From: Gambelia wislizenii
Lineage: Eukaryota; Chordata; Lepidosauria; Squamata; Crotaphytidae
Reading direction: 5' to 3'
Assembly: GCA_030847615.1 (NCBI GenBank)
Contig: JAUMIR010000005.1
Coordinates: forward strand, 106,545,116-106,609,115
DNA: 64,000 bases
Position numbers and translations under genes: made by a program. Below, in pieces: positions 32,715-42,902 of this stretch. Position 1 is the first letter of the stretch. Each line of letters starts with the position of its first letter. The notes beneath the pieces were generated by a model. The model saw only the letters and a list, made by a program, of their open reading frames with translations. It was not told the origin of the DNA and did no database searches.

Positions 32715-33168
32715 TAGAGTAGCACCCCCGCATCTATGAGGGATTGGTTCCAGTGGCCCCTGCAGATAATGAAATCCGCAGATAATAGATAAAGCCCCCC
32801 CCCCGTTGAAGGGAGAAGGGAGGTGGGATCTCCCCTCCTCTTCTCCCTCTCCCCATCACCACTGCTGGAGCCATTTCGGGAGGCGAAGGGAGGTAAGATC
32901 TTTCCTCCTCCCCTCCCTTCACCTCCCTATTGCCACTGCTGCCACTGGAGCCATCCCAGGGGGACAAAGGAAGAAGGGAGGTGAGATCTCTCCTCCTCCA
33001 CTCCCTCTGGTTGCCACTGCTACCACTGCAGCCATCCTGGGGGTGCAAAGGGAGAAGGGAGGAGAGATCTCCTCCTACCCTCCCTCCCCTGTCCGTCCCC
33101 CACTATTGCCAACCACAGATAACTGAATCAGTGGATGGTGAATCAGCGGATACAGGGGTGCTACTGTA
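32715..33168 (+). mobile_element. Tigger-type MITE with internal minisatellite (in L1)
   Basis: Left end TAGAGTAGCACCCCC (one change from TACAGTAGCACCCCC) and right end GGGGTGCTACTGTA. Flank-adjacent parts are ordinary Tigger (GGGATTGGTTCCAG, GATAATGAAATCCGCAG). The centre (about 32812-33095) is three units of ~85-100 bp rich in AAGGGAGGTGAGATCT, CTCCTCC and GCCACTGCTGCCACT. It splits the L1 ORF2. Confidence 0.85.
32812..33095. repeat. GC/GA-rich minisatellite inside Tigger MITE
   Basis: About three units, each with GAAGGGAGGT(G/A)AGATCT, a C/T-rich stretch, TTGCCACTGCT(G/A)CCACTG and GCCATCC(C/T)GGG. Long overlapping Pro/Ser-rich frames on both strands come from this repeat. Confidence 0.85.
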
Positions 33169-33737
33169 TTAATATTTTTCTGTGGCTTTTTTTTTTTTTT
33201 TGCTTTTCCCCTGCCAAATGAATTTTGTTATTTCTGCTTACCATAGTTTGATTTTTATTTTATTTATTTATTTTGTTCAATATAATGGGTAAATTTTGGA
33301 AGAGATGCATCAGTTTAGGTAGGACATTCATTTTGTTGGTCGCAATTCTGCCCAGTAAAGATGATTGTAATTTAGTCCATCTTAACAGATCCTTTTTTAT
33401 TTCTTTCCAAACCAAAGTATAATTATTCTTTAAAAAATCAGCATTCCTCCTTATAATCCAAACACCGAGGTATCTTATTTTCCTTTGTACTTTAAATCTA
33501 GATTTATTAGTCAACAGCGCATCTTCTGTTTTAGAGATTTTTTTTGTCAGCATTGCTTTTTTTTCTTGATTTACTGTACTTTAAAACCAGATAATTCTGG
33601 TTAGGGATTAAATGAGGGTTGGGTTTTTTTAAAAATAAGTATTGGTTTCCTTTTGCTTGGGAAAAGTGCTGCTCTGACTGTAGATAGATTAGTCCTTCTT
33701 CTTGTGTTATATTTCACTTTTCATCTCACCAACTTGC

Positions 33738-33846
33738 AGACAATTTGTTACCCTCCAGATGCAACTCCATTGTCCCTCACCACTGGCTATGCTGATTAGG
33801 GATGATTGGAACTGCAATCCAACAACTTCTCACAGGTGGCAAGTTC
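33738..33846. mobile_element. Palindromic MITE, 'CTCCAGATGTTGTTGGA' family
   Basis: CCCTCCAGATGCAACTCCAT, CACTGGCTATGCTG and GCAATCCAACAACTTCTCAC are decayed forms of the family consensus. Confidence 0.65.
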
Positions 33847-33909
33847 CCTGCCCTTGCTCTATCTAAAGAGTCTTCAGCAATGTACATGGTCCAACTCCAG
33901 AATTGGCTA

Positions 33910-34176
33910 TACAGGTCACCCCGTTTATCTGCCAGGGATACATTCCTGGACTTACCATGTGGACGGGAAACTCCAGATAATGGCAAACCCTATTAAAATA
34001 AAGGACTTCCTGTACAAACATACAGAGAGTTGTGTTGGAGGACCTAGAAGATGCTTAGAGGGGATGCCTCTCTAGGCATTTTCCAGGACAACTCTATGGT
34101 ATGTGCCCCTATTTTGTGTCCCACAAATAATTGAAGCTGTGGATATTGGTTCCACGGATACGGGAAGTGACCTGTA
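33910..34176 (+). mobile_element. Tigger-type MITE, CAGGTCACCCC subfamily
   Basis: TACAGGTCACCCCGTTTATC and GGATACGGGAAGTGACCTGT(A) are inverted, with TA ends. The interior has CTTCCTGTACAAAC and GGAGGACCTAGAAGATG, matching the MITE at 4741. 267 bp. Confidence 0.88.
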
Positions 34177-34967
34177 TTAGCCTCAGGAATGGAATTTACT
34201 TTAACCCAGTTGTATCTAATGTAGGACAGAAATAAAACTTGTATTTATCAATTAATGACTTTCCAAATGACAAGCTCAAAGTGCTCTATAAAAAATTAAA
34301 TATAGAAAAAGCAAGCATAAAAATGTAAATCAAATAATACAAATATTCATTATTAATTTGAATGAACTTGCTTTACTGTGCATCTTATACATGTCTCCTC
34401 AAAAGTGAGTCCCATTACATTCAGTGATAATTATTCACAGGAAATGAGGCTGCAACTGTATATCATTTTACCTGGACTAGAGAACAGAGATATTATAGTA
34501 ATCTTTCATCCTTATACCCACTAATTGCTAGTTTTCAGGTTTGCTGACTTTCTGTTTGTTTGCTTTTCCACACCTGCTTTTTTCCTGCATCACTGTAACC
34601 TGCAGCCATTATTCTCGTTTCTCTCTTCTTTCTGTATTTGATCTCTCTTCTCTCTGCACATGATCATGAAGAAGTCATTTTAAAGTATAGTTGTATGTTT
34701 CTGTGTTTCACAAAGAAGACTACATTTGTTTATCTGGTGTGTGTATCCACGTATGGGCCTGGTTGTTGTTCAGCTTCTGCCTTGTCAACTAGATTACTCT
34801 GCTGGAAGATCCAGTATTCTCACATTTCCTAACAGGATATGTTATTGCAAATGCTAATGGGTTAGTCTTATTTTTGTAGTAAGTAATTCATTGCTCCTTA
34901 TTCATGAATGAAAAATAACATTACATGTTTGTAACACATTGGCTCATATTAAAGGTGAGACTCATGA
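34177..34967. other. No recognised gene or repeat
   Basis: AAACTTGTATTTATCAATTA...CTCTATAAAA near 34232-34292 may be a SINE/LINE end but cannot be placed. Confidence 0.4.
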
Positions 34968-35083
34968 GGCTGTCCAGATGCTGTTGAATTACAGCTCCCA
35001 TATGTGATAGACTGGGAGAAATGCTGTGGATTTCAGTTTGACAACACCTGGAGGGCCACACAATTCTTACCTCCAACATACAT
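34968..35083. mobile_element. Palindromic MITE, 'CTCCAGATGTTGTTGGA' family
   Basis: GTCCAGATGCTGTTGAATTA...GTTTGACAACACCTGGAGGG. Confidence 0.7.
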
Positions 35084-35144
35084 CCAGTTCCTAATCTCAA
35101 CTGGTAAACCCATTGAATCAATTACATAATGGTAAGTCAACACC

Positions 35145-35366
35145 AGGGAGCCCTGGTGGCACAGTGGTTAAATGCCAGTCCTGCAAGCCACAAGGGTATG
35201 AGTTTGATCCCAGAGAGCTCCAAGGTTGACTCAGCCTTCCATCCTTCAGGAAAATGAGTACCCAGCTTGTTGGTGGCAATTAGATAAAAAAACATTGTTG
35301 TAAACCACGTAGGGAGTGCTTTAACACTGATAAGCAGTATATAAATATCAATGCTATTGCTATTAT
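35145..35366 (+). mobile_element. tRNA-derived SINE, GGGAGCCCTGGTGGC type
   Basis: The head GGGAGCCCTGGTGGCACAGT and GAGTTTGATCCCAG give tRNA-like A and B boxes. The body has GAAAATGAGTACCCAGCTTG, GTGGCAATTAG and GTAAACCACGTAGGGAGTGC; it ends TATAAATATCAATGCTATTG. Full length. A different family from the GCCTTCAAGTC-tailed SINEs. Confidence 0.9.
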
Positions 35367-35914
35367 AGAAATCTGACTGCTTCACTAGGTCTACTCTAGT
35401 TGGGATTAACAGTTGGATTTAGGGCATCACTTTTTAAAAAAATCACTTAAATAAAAAACCCCTCCCCCTAATGACCCCCCATAGTGTTTTGAAGAAGCAA
35501 GTAAATGGCACTCATTACACCAAAAATTTAACCATGATCACTCCTGCCTTGCTGGTTTCCCCCCCCAGCATAACACTGTTTCCCACTTCATTGTCCCCCA
35601 AAGCAGGTAATATTGTTACTGGTAATGTGTCATTTCCAAGCTCTGTGTAGAAGTAATTTTCATTAAACTGGACAAAATTTATTTTTGAGTAGACATGCAC
35701 AGGATTGTGCTTAAGACTCCAGTTCCAAGATGAGTCACACTGAATTACACTCAACCAATGTTAATTATCTGGAAATAAACAAATTAACAGTGTAATGCTA
35801 TATCTGAAGTAGGCAAAGAGCTTTAAGTGCACTTTTTCAAATTATACTTCCATTTGTGAGATGTGATGTCTAGTGCTCACCAATATAATCTCCATTTTAC
35901 AAGAGGTGTTTCTG
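35367..35914. other. No recognised gene or repeat
   Basis: Nothing supportable seen. Confidence 0.45.
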
Positions 35915-36512
35915 CACTACACAGTTAGGGTTTGTTTGAATGTTATGGCTCTGCTCTGTGGAATTCTGGGATTTGTAGTTTGGGAAGGGACCTGGTATTC
36001 TTTGTAGTTAAGTGGCAAAGCTCTCTCTGGCAGAGAATTCTAACTACAACTCCCCAAACTACAGATCCCAGAATTCCATAAATTGGGGCCACATCAGCCT
36101 ACCAGGAGAACATGTAGTGGTGCCCCCTTTGCCTGGACCACATTTTTTTTTTGGTGGGGTCCCAAAATCCACTCTGGGGGATATTCTCAGCATGTCTGGA
36201 GCATTCCTTGGCATTTTGGTTTATTTTGAGGCAAAAAAAAAAAAAAAGTTTGGAAAAATATGGCAAAAATTTATTTCAGCTTTGGGGGGGGGGCTCAGGG
36301 GGACTCCAAACGTGGTGAAAATGCCCTTCACACCCCTAGAGCTCATTTTGGGGCATTCTGGAACTTTTTAAAATTTCCTGGAGGGTCTGGGACCACAAAA
36401 ATAGCTCAGCGGGGGGGGGACGACGACTGCATTTTCCCCACCTCTGGAATAGAGCCATGACAGTTAAAGTGGGATCAAACTGCTGTAACTGTGTAGTGTG
36501 GATGCACCCCGG
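35915..36512. mobile_element. Palindromic MITE with ~380-bp insertion
   Basis: The left part has GTGGAATTCTGGGATTTGTA and CAAACTACAGATCCCAGAAT up to about 36078. The expected continuation (AGCCATGACAGTTAAAGTGG, TGTGTAGTGTGGATGCACC) reappears only at 36454. The intervening GC- and G-run-rich block contains T and A homopolymers and resembles 23106-23430. Confidence 0.65.
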
Positions 36513-36861
36513 GGTTCTATTTGCTTCTGTGTTCTTTGCTATACATCTGCAAATAAATCATGCAAGATGGTGGAAATCTTAGTGTTCTTTCAGTCAAAGG
36601 AAACCAAACTCCTTGGTTTGGTGTTCCCCACTCAAAAACAGTGCTCAAAGGGTGCTTGAGGGCAAGGGAACAGCACTTTCCACCTCTTCTGTTCTGCCTC
36701 CGCCCTCCTTTCTCCTTTTATTGGCCTTTCAAGACTGTAATCCTGTGCACACTTACTTGGAGATCAACCTAACCTAAGGCAGGGGTACTTGACTGACGTG
36801 TGAGAAAGGTCATGTAGTGCCTCTCCACCTTCCCATAGCAGCTGAGCTCTATGGCAAAGAA

Positions 36862-37010
36862 CATAGGAAGAGAGGAACATAAGAAACTCTCTTGTACTCA
36901 GTCAGACCATTAGTCTGTCTAACCCGGTATTATCAACTCTGGCTGGCAGCACCTCATTAGGGTTTCAGGCAAGATTCTTTTCAAGCCCTATCTGGTATTC
37001 CTTGGTTGTC
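36862..37010 (-). mobile_element. SINE fragment (ACATAAGAAACT...CAGTCAGACCATT type)
   Basis: GAACATAAGAAACTCTCTTG, TACTCAGTCAGACCATTAGT and GGGTTTCAGGCAAGATTC match a common reptile SINE whose tRNA-like head lies on the minus strand. Here the head is missing. Confidence 0.6.
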
Positions 37011-37149
37011 TCCATCCAATCACTAACTAGTTCAGACTCTGTTAAGGTTCTAGACACGGACAGGATCAGATGTGCTCAGGAGGTATGGTTCAGGAGTGCT
37101 ATCCAAGGACCAGGGCTGCCTACTCTCCCTAACAGCAAGAACAAACAAT

Positions 37150-37265
37150 GTGTGACCTCTCAGATGTTTTTGAAATGAAACCCCCATCATCCCTAACCAT
37201 TAGCTATGCTTGCTGGGGAAGACTGAGATAGAGTCCAACAACATCCAGAAAGCCTCTGGTTCCAC
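37150..37265. mobile_element. Palindromic MITE, 'CTCCAGATGTTGTTGGA' family
   Basis: CTCAGATGTTTTTGAAATGA, CATTAGCTATGCTTGCTGGG and GTCCAACAACATCCAGAAAG. Confidence 0.7.
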
Positions 37266-37451
37266 ATCTCTGCTTTAAAGAGCAACTTCAGTCTACTCCA
37301 TGACTGGGACTAAGTTCATCCATTTTGTCTCTTATTGTAAATTCTTGCACCAATGTGATTCACCACTTGTGGTCCTGCCTGGAGTACAACTGGAGTTTGT
37401 TTATTTTTCCTGGGAACAGAAGAATCCCAACTAGCAGAACTATGTAAATCA

Positions 37452-37560
37452 GGGCCAGGCAAAGTGCAGCCTTCCAAATGTTGTTGTACTGAAACTCCTA
37501 ACATTACTTACCATTGGCTGTGCTGCTGGGGGCTGATGGCAACTACAGTGAAAAGGAACT
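37452..37560. mobile_element. Palindromic MITE, 'CTCCAGATGTTGTTGGA' family (half)
   Basis: GCAGCCTTCCAAATGTTGTT, then CATTGGCTGTGCTGCTGGGG; the right end is lost. Confidence 0.65.
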
Positions 37561-38103
37561 GTTCTCTCATCCACAGCTGATGTAAATCTTGCTACAACTT
37601 CCATGTGTAGTTGATCCTGCACATGTAAATGCTTGTCATCTGTATTACTGAGGGAGGTTTCAAAGAATGTCATAATTATCTAACAATGCACCACATATTT
37701 ATTCTTCAGGCCATACTGCATGCTTCATATTTAAAAGGTATTCTACCATAGCCTGTGTGGAAATTACCTTTGATGGCAATCTGTGTCTTTTCTGCTGCCT
37801 TCAGGGAAATGCAAGGATAATAATAGCCACATCACAACAGTATTGCATACCTATCCCCTGTATTTACAGGAAACTTGTTTCCCAGAAACAGGCCAAATAG
37901 CACCTTCCACAAACAAGAAAGAAGAGATATTGACAGGCTTAGGATGATGGAAAGGTTTGGAGACAGACAAAAATATTAATAAAATACACTAATGGCAACA
38001 GCCCAGTGAGCACTGAGCATATTCAGCAGTTGTGGGGTCCCACTTGTAATATTTTCTCAAAGAGCCTTCTCAATAACTACCCCTAGCTCCAGAACTCCTT
38101 GTG
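37561..38103. other. No recognised gene or repeat
   Basis: Nothing supportable seen. Confidence 0.45.
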
Positions 38104-38306
38104 AAATGAAAACTGGATGGCTCCTCTACCTTAGAATGAAAACTGGATGGCTCCTCTACCTTAAATGGTTGTGTTGAAGAGGGGCATTTCAGCAGGTGTT
38201 GCTTGTTACCTAGTAGCAGTGAAAAGCAACACCTGCTTTTCTACACAAGCATTAAAGATACAGCAGCCCTCTCCAGTTTTCACTCTGGCAACTCCAGGGC
38301 CCAGCC
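38104..38306. mobile_element. Palindromic MITE, 'GGGTTGCCAGA' family
   Basis: Arms AATGGTTGTGTTGAAGAGGG and CTTTTCTACACAAGCATTAA with CAGCAGGTGTTGCTT mirrored by AAGCAACACCTGCTT. The outer left arm carries a perfect ~29-bp tandem duplication (AATGAAAACTGGATGGCTCC...), apparently a local replication slip. Confidence 0.8.
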
Positions 38307-38438
38307 AATCAAATCAATCATCCAATCCAAAACAAGTACAGTACATTTTTATTTTAGAGGTCATTCATTCTTAAACTGTATAAATACATAAGCATGATGG
38401 GGTAATGCAGGTGAATAGCAATGGCAATGCAAACAGGA

Positions 38439-38645
38439 GGCCCTTTCACACTAGAGCACTGTTTCCCACCTATGGCTGCATCCTATGGAATACTGGGTTT
38501 TGCAGTTTGATGAGGCACAAGACCTCTCAAGCTCAATATCCTAAATATCCTTCCCTAAACTAAAATTCCAGGATTCCATAGAACATTGCTATGGCAGTTA
38601 AAGAGGGAGCATAGTGCTAAAATTGTGTAGTGTGTGAAAGGGCCC
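38439..38645. mobile_element. Palindromic MITE, 'TTTGTAGTTT' family
   Basis: Ends GGCCCTTTCACACTAGAG and TAGTGTGTGAAAGGGCC; mirror cores CCTATGGAATACTGGGTTTT and AAAATTCCAGGATTCCATAG. AGGA occurs on both sides, which is too short to claim as a target duplication. Confidence 0.8.
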
Positions 38646-38712
38646 AGGACCAGTCATAAATGCCTATGGCTGGAGCTATGAGGGAGCAGAATCAGTGCAA
38701 ATTTCAAGTAAT

Positions 38713-38948
38713 TAGGGTTGCCAGAATTAAAACTGTAGGTTCCTTTATCTTTAATGATTGTATAGAAGAGGGGATTTTTTAGCAGCTGTGTAACAAGCAA
38801 CACCAACTGAAATCCCCTCTTTACACAACCATTAAAGGTACATGAGACCACCCTAGATTTCACTCTGGCAACCCTAGCTGAAATTCCCTTTTCTACACAA
38901 CCATTAAAGGTACAGTAGCCCTCTCCAGTTTTCACTCTGGCCACCCTA
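38713..38948. mobile_element. Palindromic MITE, 'GGGTTGCCAGA' family, right arm duplicated
   Basis: Starts TAGGGTTGCCAGAATT and ends TCACTCTGGCCACCCTA. The right-arm block (ACACAACCATTAAAGGTACA...TTTCACTCTGGCAACCCTA) occurs twice in tandem (about 38815-38876 and 38895-38948). Confidence 0.8.
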
Positions 38949-38957
38949 TCAACGATA

Positions 38958-39186
38958 TACAGTGAGTCCTCCAGAAATGCAGAGGTTCAGTTCCAGGACC
39001 CACACGATGCAAAACAAAAAAAATGTGGATGGTCAAACTCCATATTATTCAGTGGTAGTGATGTGAACGCACACGCTTCAGCATGCCCTCATTCACGTCA
39101 CTGCCATTGAATAATATGGGGCATGGCAATCCATGGAAAGTCTAATCTGCAGATTGGGAGCCCACCAACACAGAGGGCCCACTGTA
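38958..39186 (+). mobile_element. Tigger-type MITE, CAGTGAGTCCTCC subfamily
   Basis: TACAGTGAGTCCTCC and GAGGGCCCACTGTA with TA ends. The centre is itself palindromic: CCATATTATTCAGTGGTAGT against CACTGCCATTGAATAATATG. 229 bp. Confidence 0.8.
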
Positions 39187-40389
39187 TTTCAGTGTAGCCC
39201 ATTATTCATATTGGCTACTGTTTTTTCCTACAGGGGACACTTTTGAGATGAGGGCAAAACCTGACCTTCATCGTAACACCCAGTGGCCTGGCCTTTACTG
39301 ACAGGGATTTCACAGGTGAGTGAAGTGTGTGTATGTGGGTGTGTGTGCATTTGCATAGTTTTGGCTCCAAATGTGGGATTCGGTTGGGGCAATATGCCCT
39401 GGAAAGGCCCCCCACCTTACCAATGATACCACACCCCCATTCACTTGCCTTCTCTTCCTGGGCCTAGCTGTTCCTGCAGAAGCCCATAGGACTGATGTGT
39501 CCCCTTGGGGAAAGAACTTTCCAAATATTTTTCATGTGGCAGGCAGTCCTAGCACCATTAAAGTTTTACAGAGTCACATAATGGGATAATTGCACCACTT
39601 TAATGATCCAGACTCTGTAATTATTTATTTCCAAGGGCAACCAATGCCTGATTTATATGTGATGGGTGGCAGGTAAAACCACTTATTGTGTCAGCATTCC
39701 CTGTGCAGCCTCATGCCATTTAAAGATGCTTATCATGGGTGCTGAGCTGGTGCTATGATATTGCCTGGCCTGGACCCAGGAGATACCTTTTCAGAGGAAG
39801 AGTTAGAATTATGTGGAAAACCTGCAGTGGATGAGAAGTAGTCTAAAAAGCTCAACTGCACAGATAACTCACTGGTGTTCCGTCATCATCATCCCTTAAA
39901 GTTAGACCCTCTCCAAGGCTCTTACTCTTTGCCCTAGTCTCCCATATCTTCAGAGCATATCACTGTGTCTAGTGGGAAAGTGAGAAGCATCAGAGGAGCA
40001 TCTGTTGAGCTCATGGAAGGCTGCCAGAAAGCTACTTAGAAGACACAGGAGGGCAAAGTTCCTATTGTCAATCAGCAAAGCATCAGGAAGAGTAGGTACT
40101 GACCGTGTATGCATTAAACCTGATTTCTCTGGATCTATGGTTAAGAGTTCCCTTGCCTCAGCTCTCACAGCAGGGTAGACCATGGCTATTCTGGCTATCT
40201 GGAAGATGCTGGGAGCTGTCCTTAAAGTAACATTTCCAAACTCTATTCATGGGTACAGCCTTCTCACTGGCTGCCGCTAGACTCAGGACTCAGTGGCTGC
40301 CACTAAACTTCTTAAAGGGGCTAAAATAGCCTCCTCCTTGCTGTCTTTCTGTCAGCAGGATGATGATGATGATGATGATTTCTACTAAC
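39187..40389. other. No gene; (GAT)n at 40361-40380
   Basis: Short tetra/trinucleotide tracts only. No exon recognised; the region at 39200-39600 has moderate GC but no splice-flanked frame. Confidence 0.45.
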
Positions 40390-40497
40390 AGCCTTCTGAG
40401 AACTGAAGGTTTTTAAAGGAAGGTCTTTTAAGAGTGTAATATGTTTTAATTGTGCTGTTTTTAATTGCTTTTAAACATTTTTAGTTGTACAGTAGGA

Positions 40498-41409
40498 CTC
40501 CCGTATCCGTGGGGGATTGGTTCCAGGCCCCACTGTGGATAATGAAATCTGTGGATAATAGCAAATGTCATTGAAAATAATGTGACTTCCATGTGAAGTT
40601 GAAGCCTTTCACGGTCGGCATCCATAGATTTTCCTTGGTTTTTTTCCAGGCTGTGAGGATGTGTTCTGAAATAGTTTCTTTCTGACATTTCGCCTGCATC
40701 TGTGGCTGGCATCCTCAGACAATGGTTGGGTAGGTGTGTGTGTGGAATTTATGTGCTGTGAACCCCTGTTGGGAAGTATATGTAAATTTGTGTAATCCAA
40801 TGGTAGGTTTCTGGGTATAGAAATACAAGGCTTGTTAGTGTCTGTTTGGCTAATGGTTGATTGATGGGCTATTATCTGCTGGGAATTCTCTTGTCCCTGG
40901 GTGGAATTCTTTTGTAAGTGTTGAGTTTTGATTCTATTGTATTTCAAAACTGGGAGCCAGATTTTGTTTACTTTTAAGATTTCTTCTTTCCTGTTGAAGT
41001 TGTCCAGGTGTTTGTGGATCAACCAACCATTAGCCAAACAGACACTAATGAGCCTTTCATTTCTATACCCAGGAACGAACCATTCAATTACACAAATTTA
41101 CATATACTCCCCAACAGGGGTTCACAGCGTATAAACTCCACACACACACCTACCCAACCATTCTCTGAGGATGCCAGCCACAGATGCAGGCGAAATGTCA
41201 GAAAAAGAAACTATTCTAGAACATGGCCTCACAACCTGGTAAAAAAACAACGAAAATCTATAATGTGACTTCCTGTTTAAAATACCAGAGTTGGAGGATC
41301 TAGAAAATGGCTAGAGTGGACACATTTTCCAGGCTACTATGCTGAAACTGAAACTGTGGATAACTGAATCAGTAGATAATGAATCAGTGGATATGGGGGT
41401 CCTACTGTA
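40498..41409 (+). mobile_element. Tigger-type MITE (interrupted)
   Basis: TACAGTAGGACTCCCGTATC at the left and ATATGGGGGTCCTACTGTA at the right, TA ends. The body is split after GAAAATAATGTGACTTCC by a 669-bp insertion and resumes with the duplicated ATAATGTGACTTCC then TGTTTAAAATACC. Without the insertion it is about 230 bp, like the MITE at 4741. Confidence 0.9.
40591..41259 (-). mobile_element. Penelope-like element 3' part, 5' end inverted
   Basis: The minus-strand frame 40609-41037 reads IHKHLDNFNRKEEILKVNKI then WLPVLKYN, which resembles the segment just after the GIY-YIG domain of Penelope-like ORFs (KH...NR...W.P), and ends EDASHRCRRNVRKK. The sense 3' end is at 40591. The sense 5' side (41030-41259) is an inverted copy of the 3' region. 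Flanks are a 14-bp duplication, ATAATGTGACTTCC (40577-40590, 41260-41273). Same design as the copy at 49.6 kb. Family call is moderate. Confidence 0.6.
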
Positions 41410-41568
41410 TGCTTTAAATTGTTTCCAGTGTTAATTGTTTAATTCTATTTTAATGTTGATTTTTTTTGGTAATGTTAACTATGTTGCATTTGTTTCAATT
41501 TGTAACTTGCCTCAAATCCTGCTTTTCAGAAAAAGGTGGAGTATAAATAAAGATGATGATGATGATGA

Positions 41569-42277
41569 TCCTCTATAGTAAGCCTGTCCAGGTGCCAGGC
41601 TGCAGATTGCCAGGCTGCCAAATGGGTGCTATAAACTAAAACATGACAAGGCACATGTGGGCAAGGGCATTGCTTGTGGCTCACCTCACATGTAAATCAG
41701 GTCTCTCAGTAACCATTTCCTCCTTATTCCCAAGGACTCCAGGTTCACAATGTTATTGTCAAAATGTTCTGCCAACTTAGACTCTCCTGCACTCAGCAGC
41801 AGATGTGCGAAGAACTGCACTCAGTGCGTTATGTGAGAATAATTTAAAAGAGAGCCAATTTAGTCCATTGGGGACCTGGTACATCCCTTTTTTTCAGTTT
41901 AATTTTTATTCACACAACAAAATTACATTACACACATTATTATCTGAAAGCTCAAATATATACATATTATACAATACAGTATATACATATTATAATATAA
42001 ATCCCTTTTAAAAATGTGGCTTTTCTGCATTTAAAAAAAATGGAAGTGACCAGAAAGAGTAAAAAAGCCCCTTCTACCAATAAAGCAAGATTCTGTCCTT
42101 TGCTAGTTTAAAGAAACACCAAGAGTGGTAATTCTTAATTTTTGGCTAACTTTTTTCAATTTTGTGGGTGTCCAGGAAGGATCTGAGGGCTGCAAAAAAG
42201 AGCCCTGTGGGCTTCATGCAACCTTTATCATATGGGATACTTATCCTGATTGAAAAGAACCGGGGTGCAATCTTCAA
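41569..42277. other. No recognised gene or repeat
   Basis: AT-rich; (TATA/CATA)-like stretch at 41955-42000. Nothing else supported. Confidence 0.45.
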
Positions 42278-42902
42278 GGGCCCATCTACATGAGGGCAAA
42301 AATTCCAGAGTACCTTGCAGTATTGGCAGTATTGGCATCTTGCAGCAGCAGCAGCAACAACATATCTAAATGGTTTTTCCAGCCTTGGAAGCTCCCATAA
42401 GCCTCACATTCCTGATGGCGGCCGCGAATGATTTACTCACATTAGTTCTTCACCATTGCCGGTTTTTAAAAAAGTTGTCCCAAGGTGCACTGGTGTGATA
42501 GAGCAATTTCCCAACTTTATAGGAAAGCAAAACATACAAAATATGCAAAATATACACCCTGTTTTATCGCAGTAGCGAGCGATCACTAAGGCAAAAATCC
42601 AGCATGGCAGCAGCGGGTGCTTGCCCTGCTAGCAAGCCCTACCCCCACTCTCACCTGGCCAATCAGCTTTGTGCTACCCTTCAAATTTTTTGTTGATCAA
42701 TAATCCAAACGAGTAGGAATGCGCACCTTCCTTGCAGTTTTTGAAAAAGTACGGGAAAATCTGTGAAGGCTTTTACCCTGTTGTTTTTGCCGTATTGGGC
42801 CCCACTCCTTCTGAATATTGTGGATTGGTGCTGGATGCCTTTTAGACAAGTAGGATTCCCAGCAAATTCCATGAGGGGTGTTTTCACCATTTAGATGGGC
42901 CC
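42278..42902 (-). mobile_element. Non-autonomous DNA element, GGGCCCATCTA termini
   Basis: GGGCCCATCTACATG (42278) and CATTTAGATGGGCCC (to 42902) are inverted. The complement is colinear with the element at 9.8-10.5 kb. CpG-containing patches (GCGGCCGCGAATG, GTAGCGAGCGATC) stand out from the AT-rich flanks and may mark a younger age. No transposase; no convincing target duplication. Confidence 0.75.

Larger units (their letters stand above)
31147..33620 (-). mobile_element. 5'-truncated L1 LINE with 18-bp target duplication
   Basis: AGGGATTAAATGAGGGTT flanks the element perfectly (31147-31164 and 33603-33620). The 3' side on the minus strand opens next to T-rich sequence (31166-31173), as expected for a poly-A tail. 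Minus-strand translation gives L1 ORF2 blocks: KIRYLGVWIIRRNADFLKNN and ATNKMNVLPKLMHLFQNLPI (33260-33553). Past the Tigger insertion come GLCITRFKIILPHKQSS and, toward the 3' end, NWLRYQDILI and GLKINWFLHKQ. Stops and frameshifts make it inactive. Confidence 0.88.
40390..41568 (+). mobile_element. LINE 3' end split by a nested Tigger/Penelope pair
   Basis: Segments 40390-40497 (GTGTAATATGTTTTAATTGT, TTTTTAATTGCTTTTAAAC) and 41410-41568 (TGTAACTTGCCTCAAATCC, GGTGGAGTATAAATAA, then (GAT)n) form one AT-rich reptile LINE 3' end with a simple-repeat tail, interrupted by the Tigger at 40498-41409. No ORF; LINE clade not assigned. Confidence 0.55.

Noticed and set aside
32734..33172. Pro/Ser-rich frames of ~80-106 codons
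   Set aside because: Minisatellite inside a Tigger MITE.
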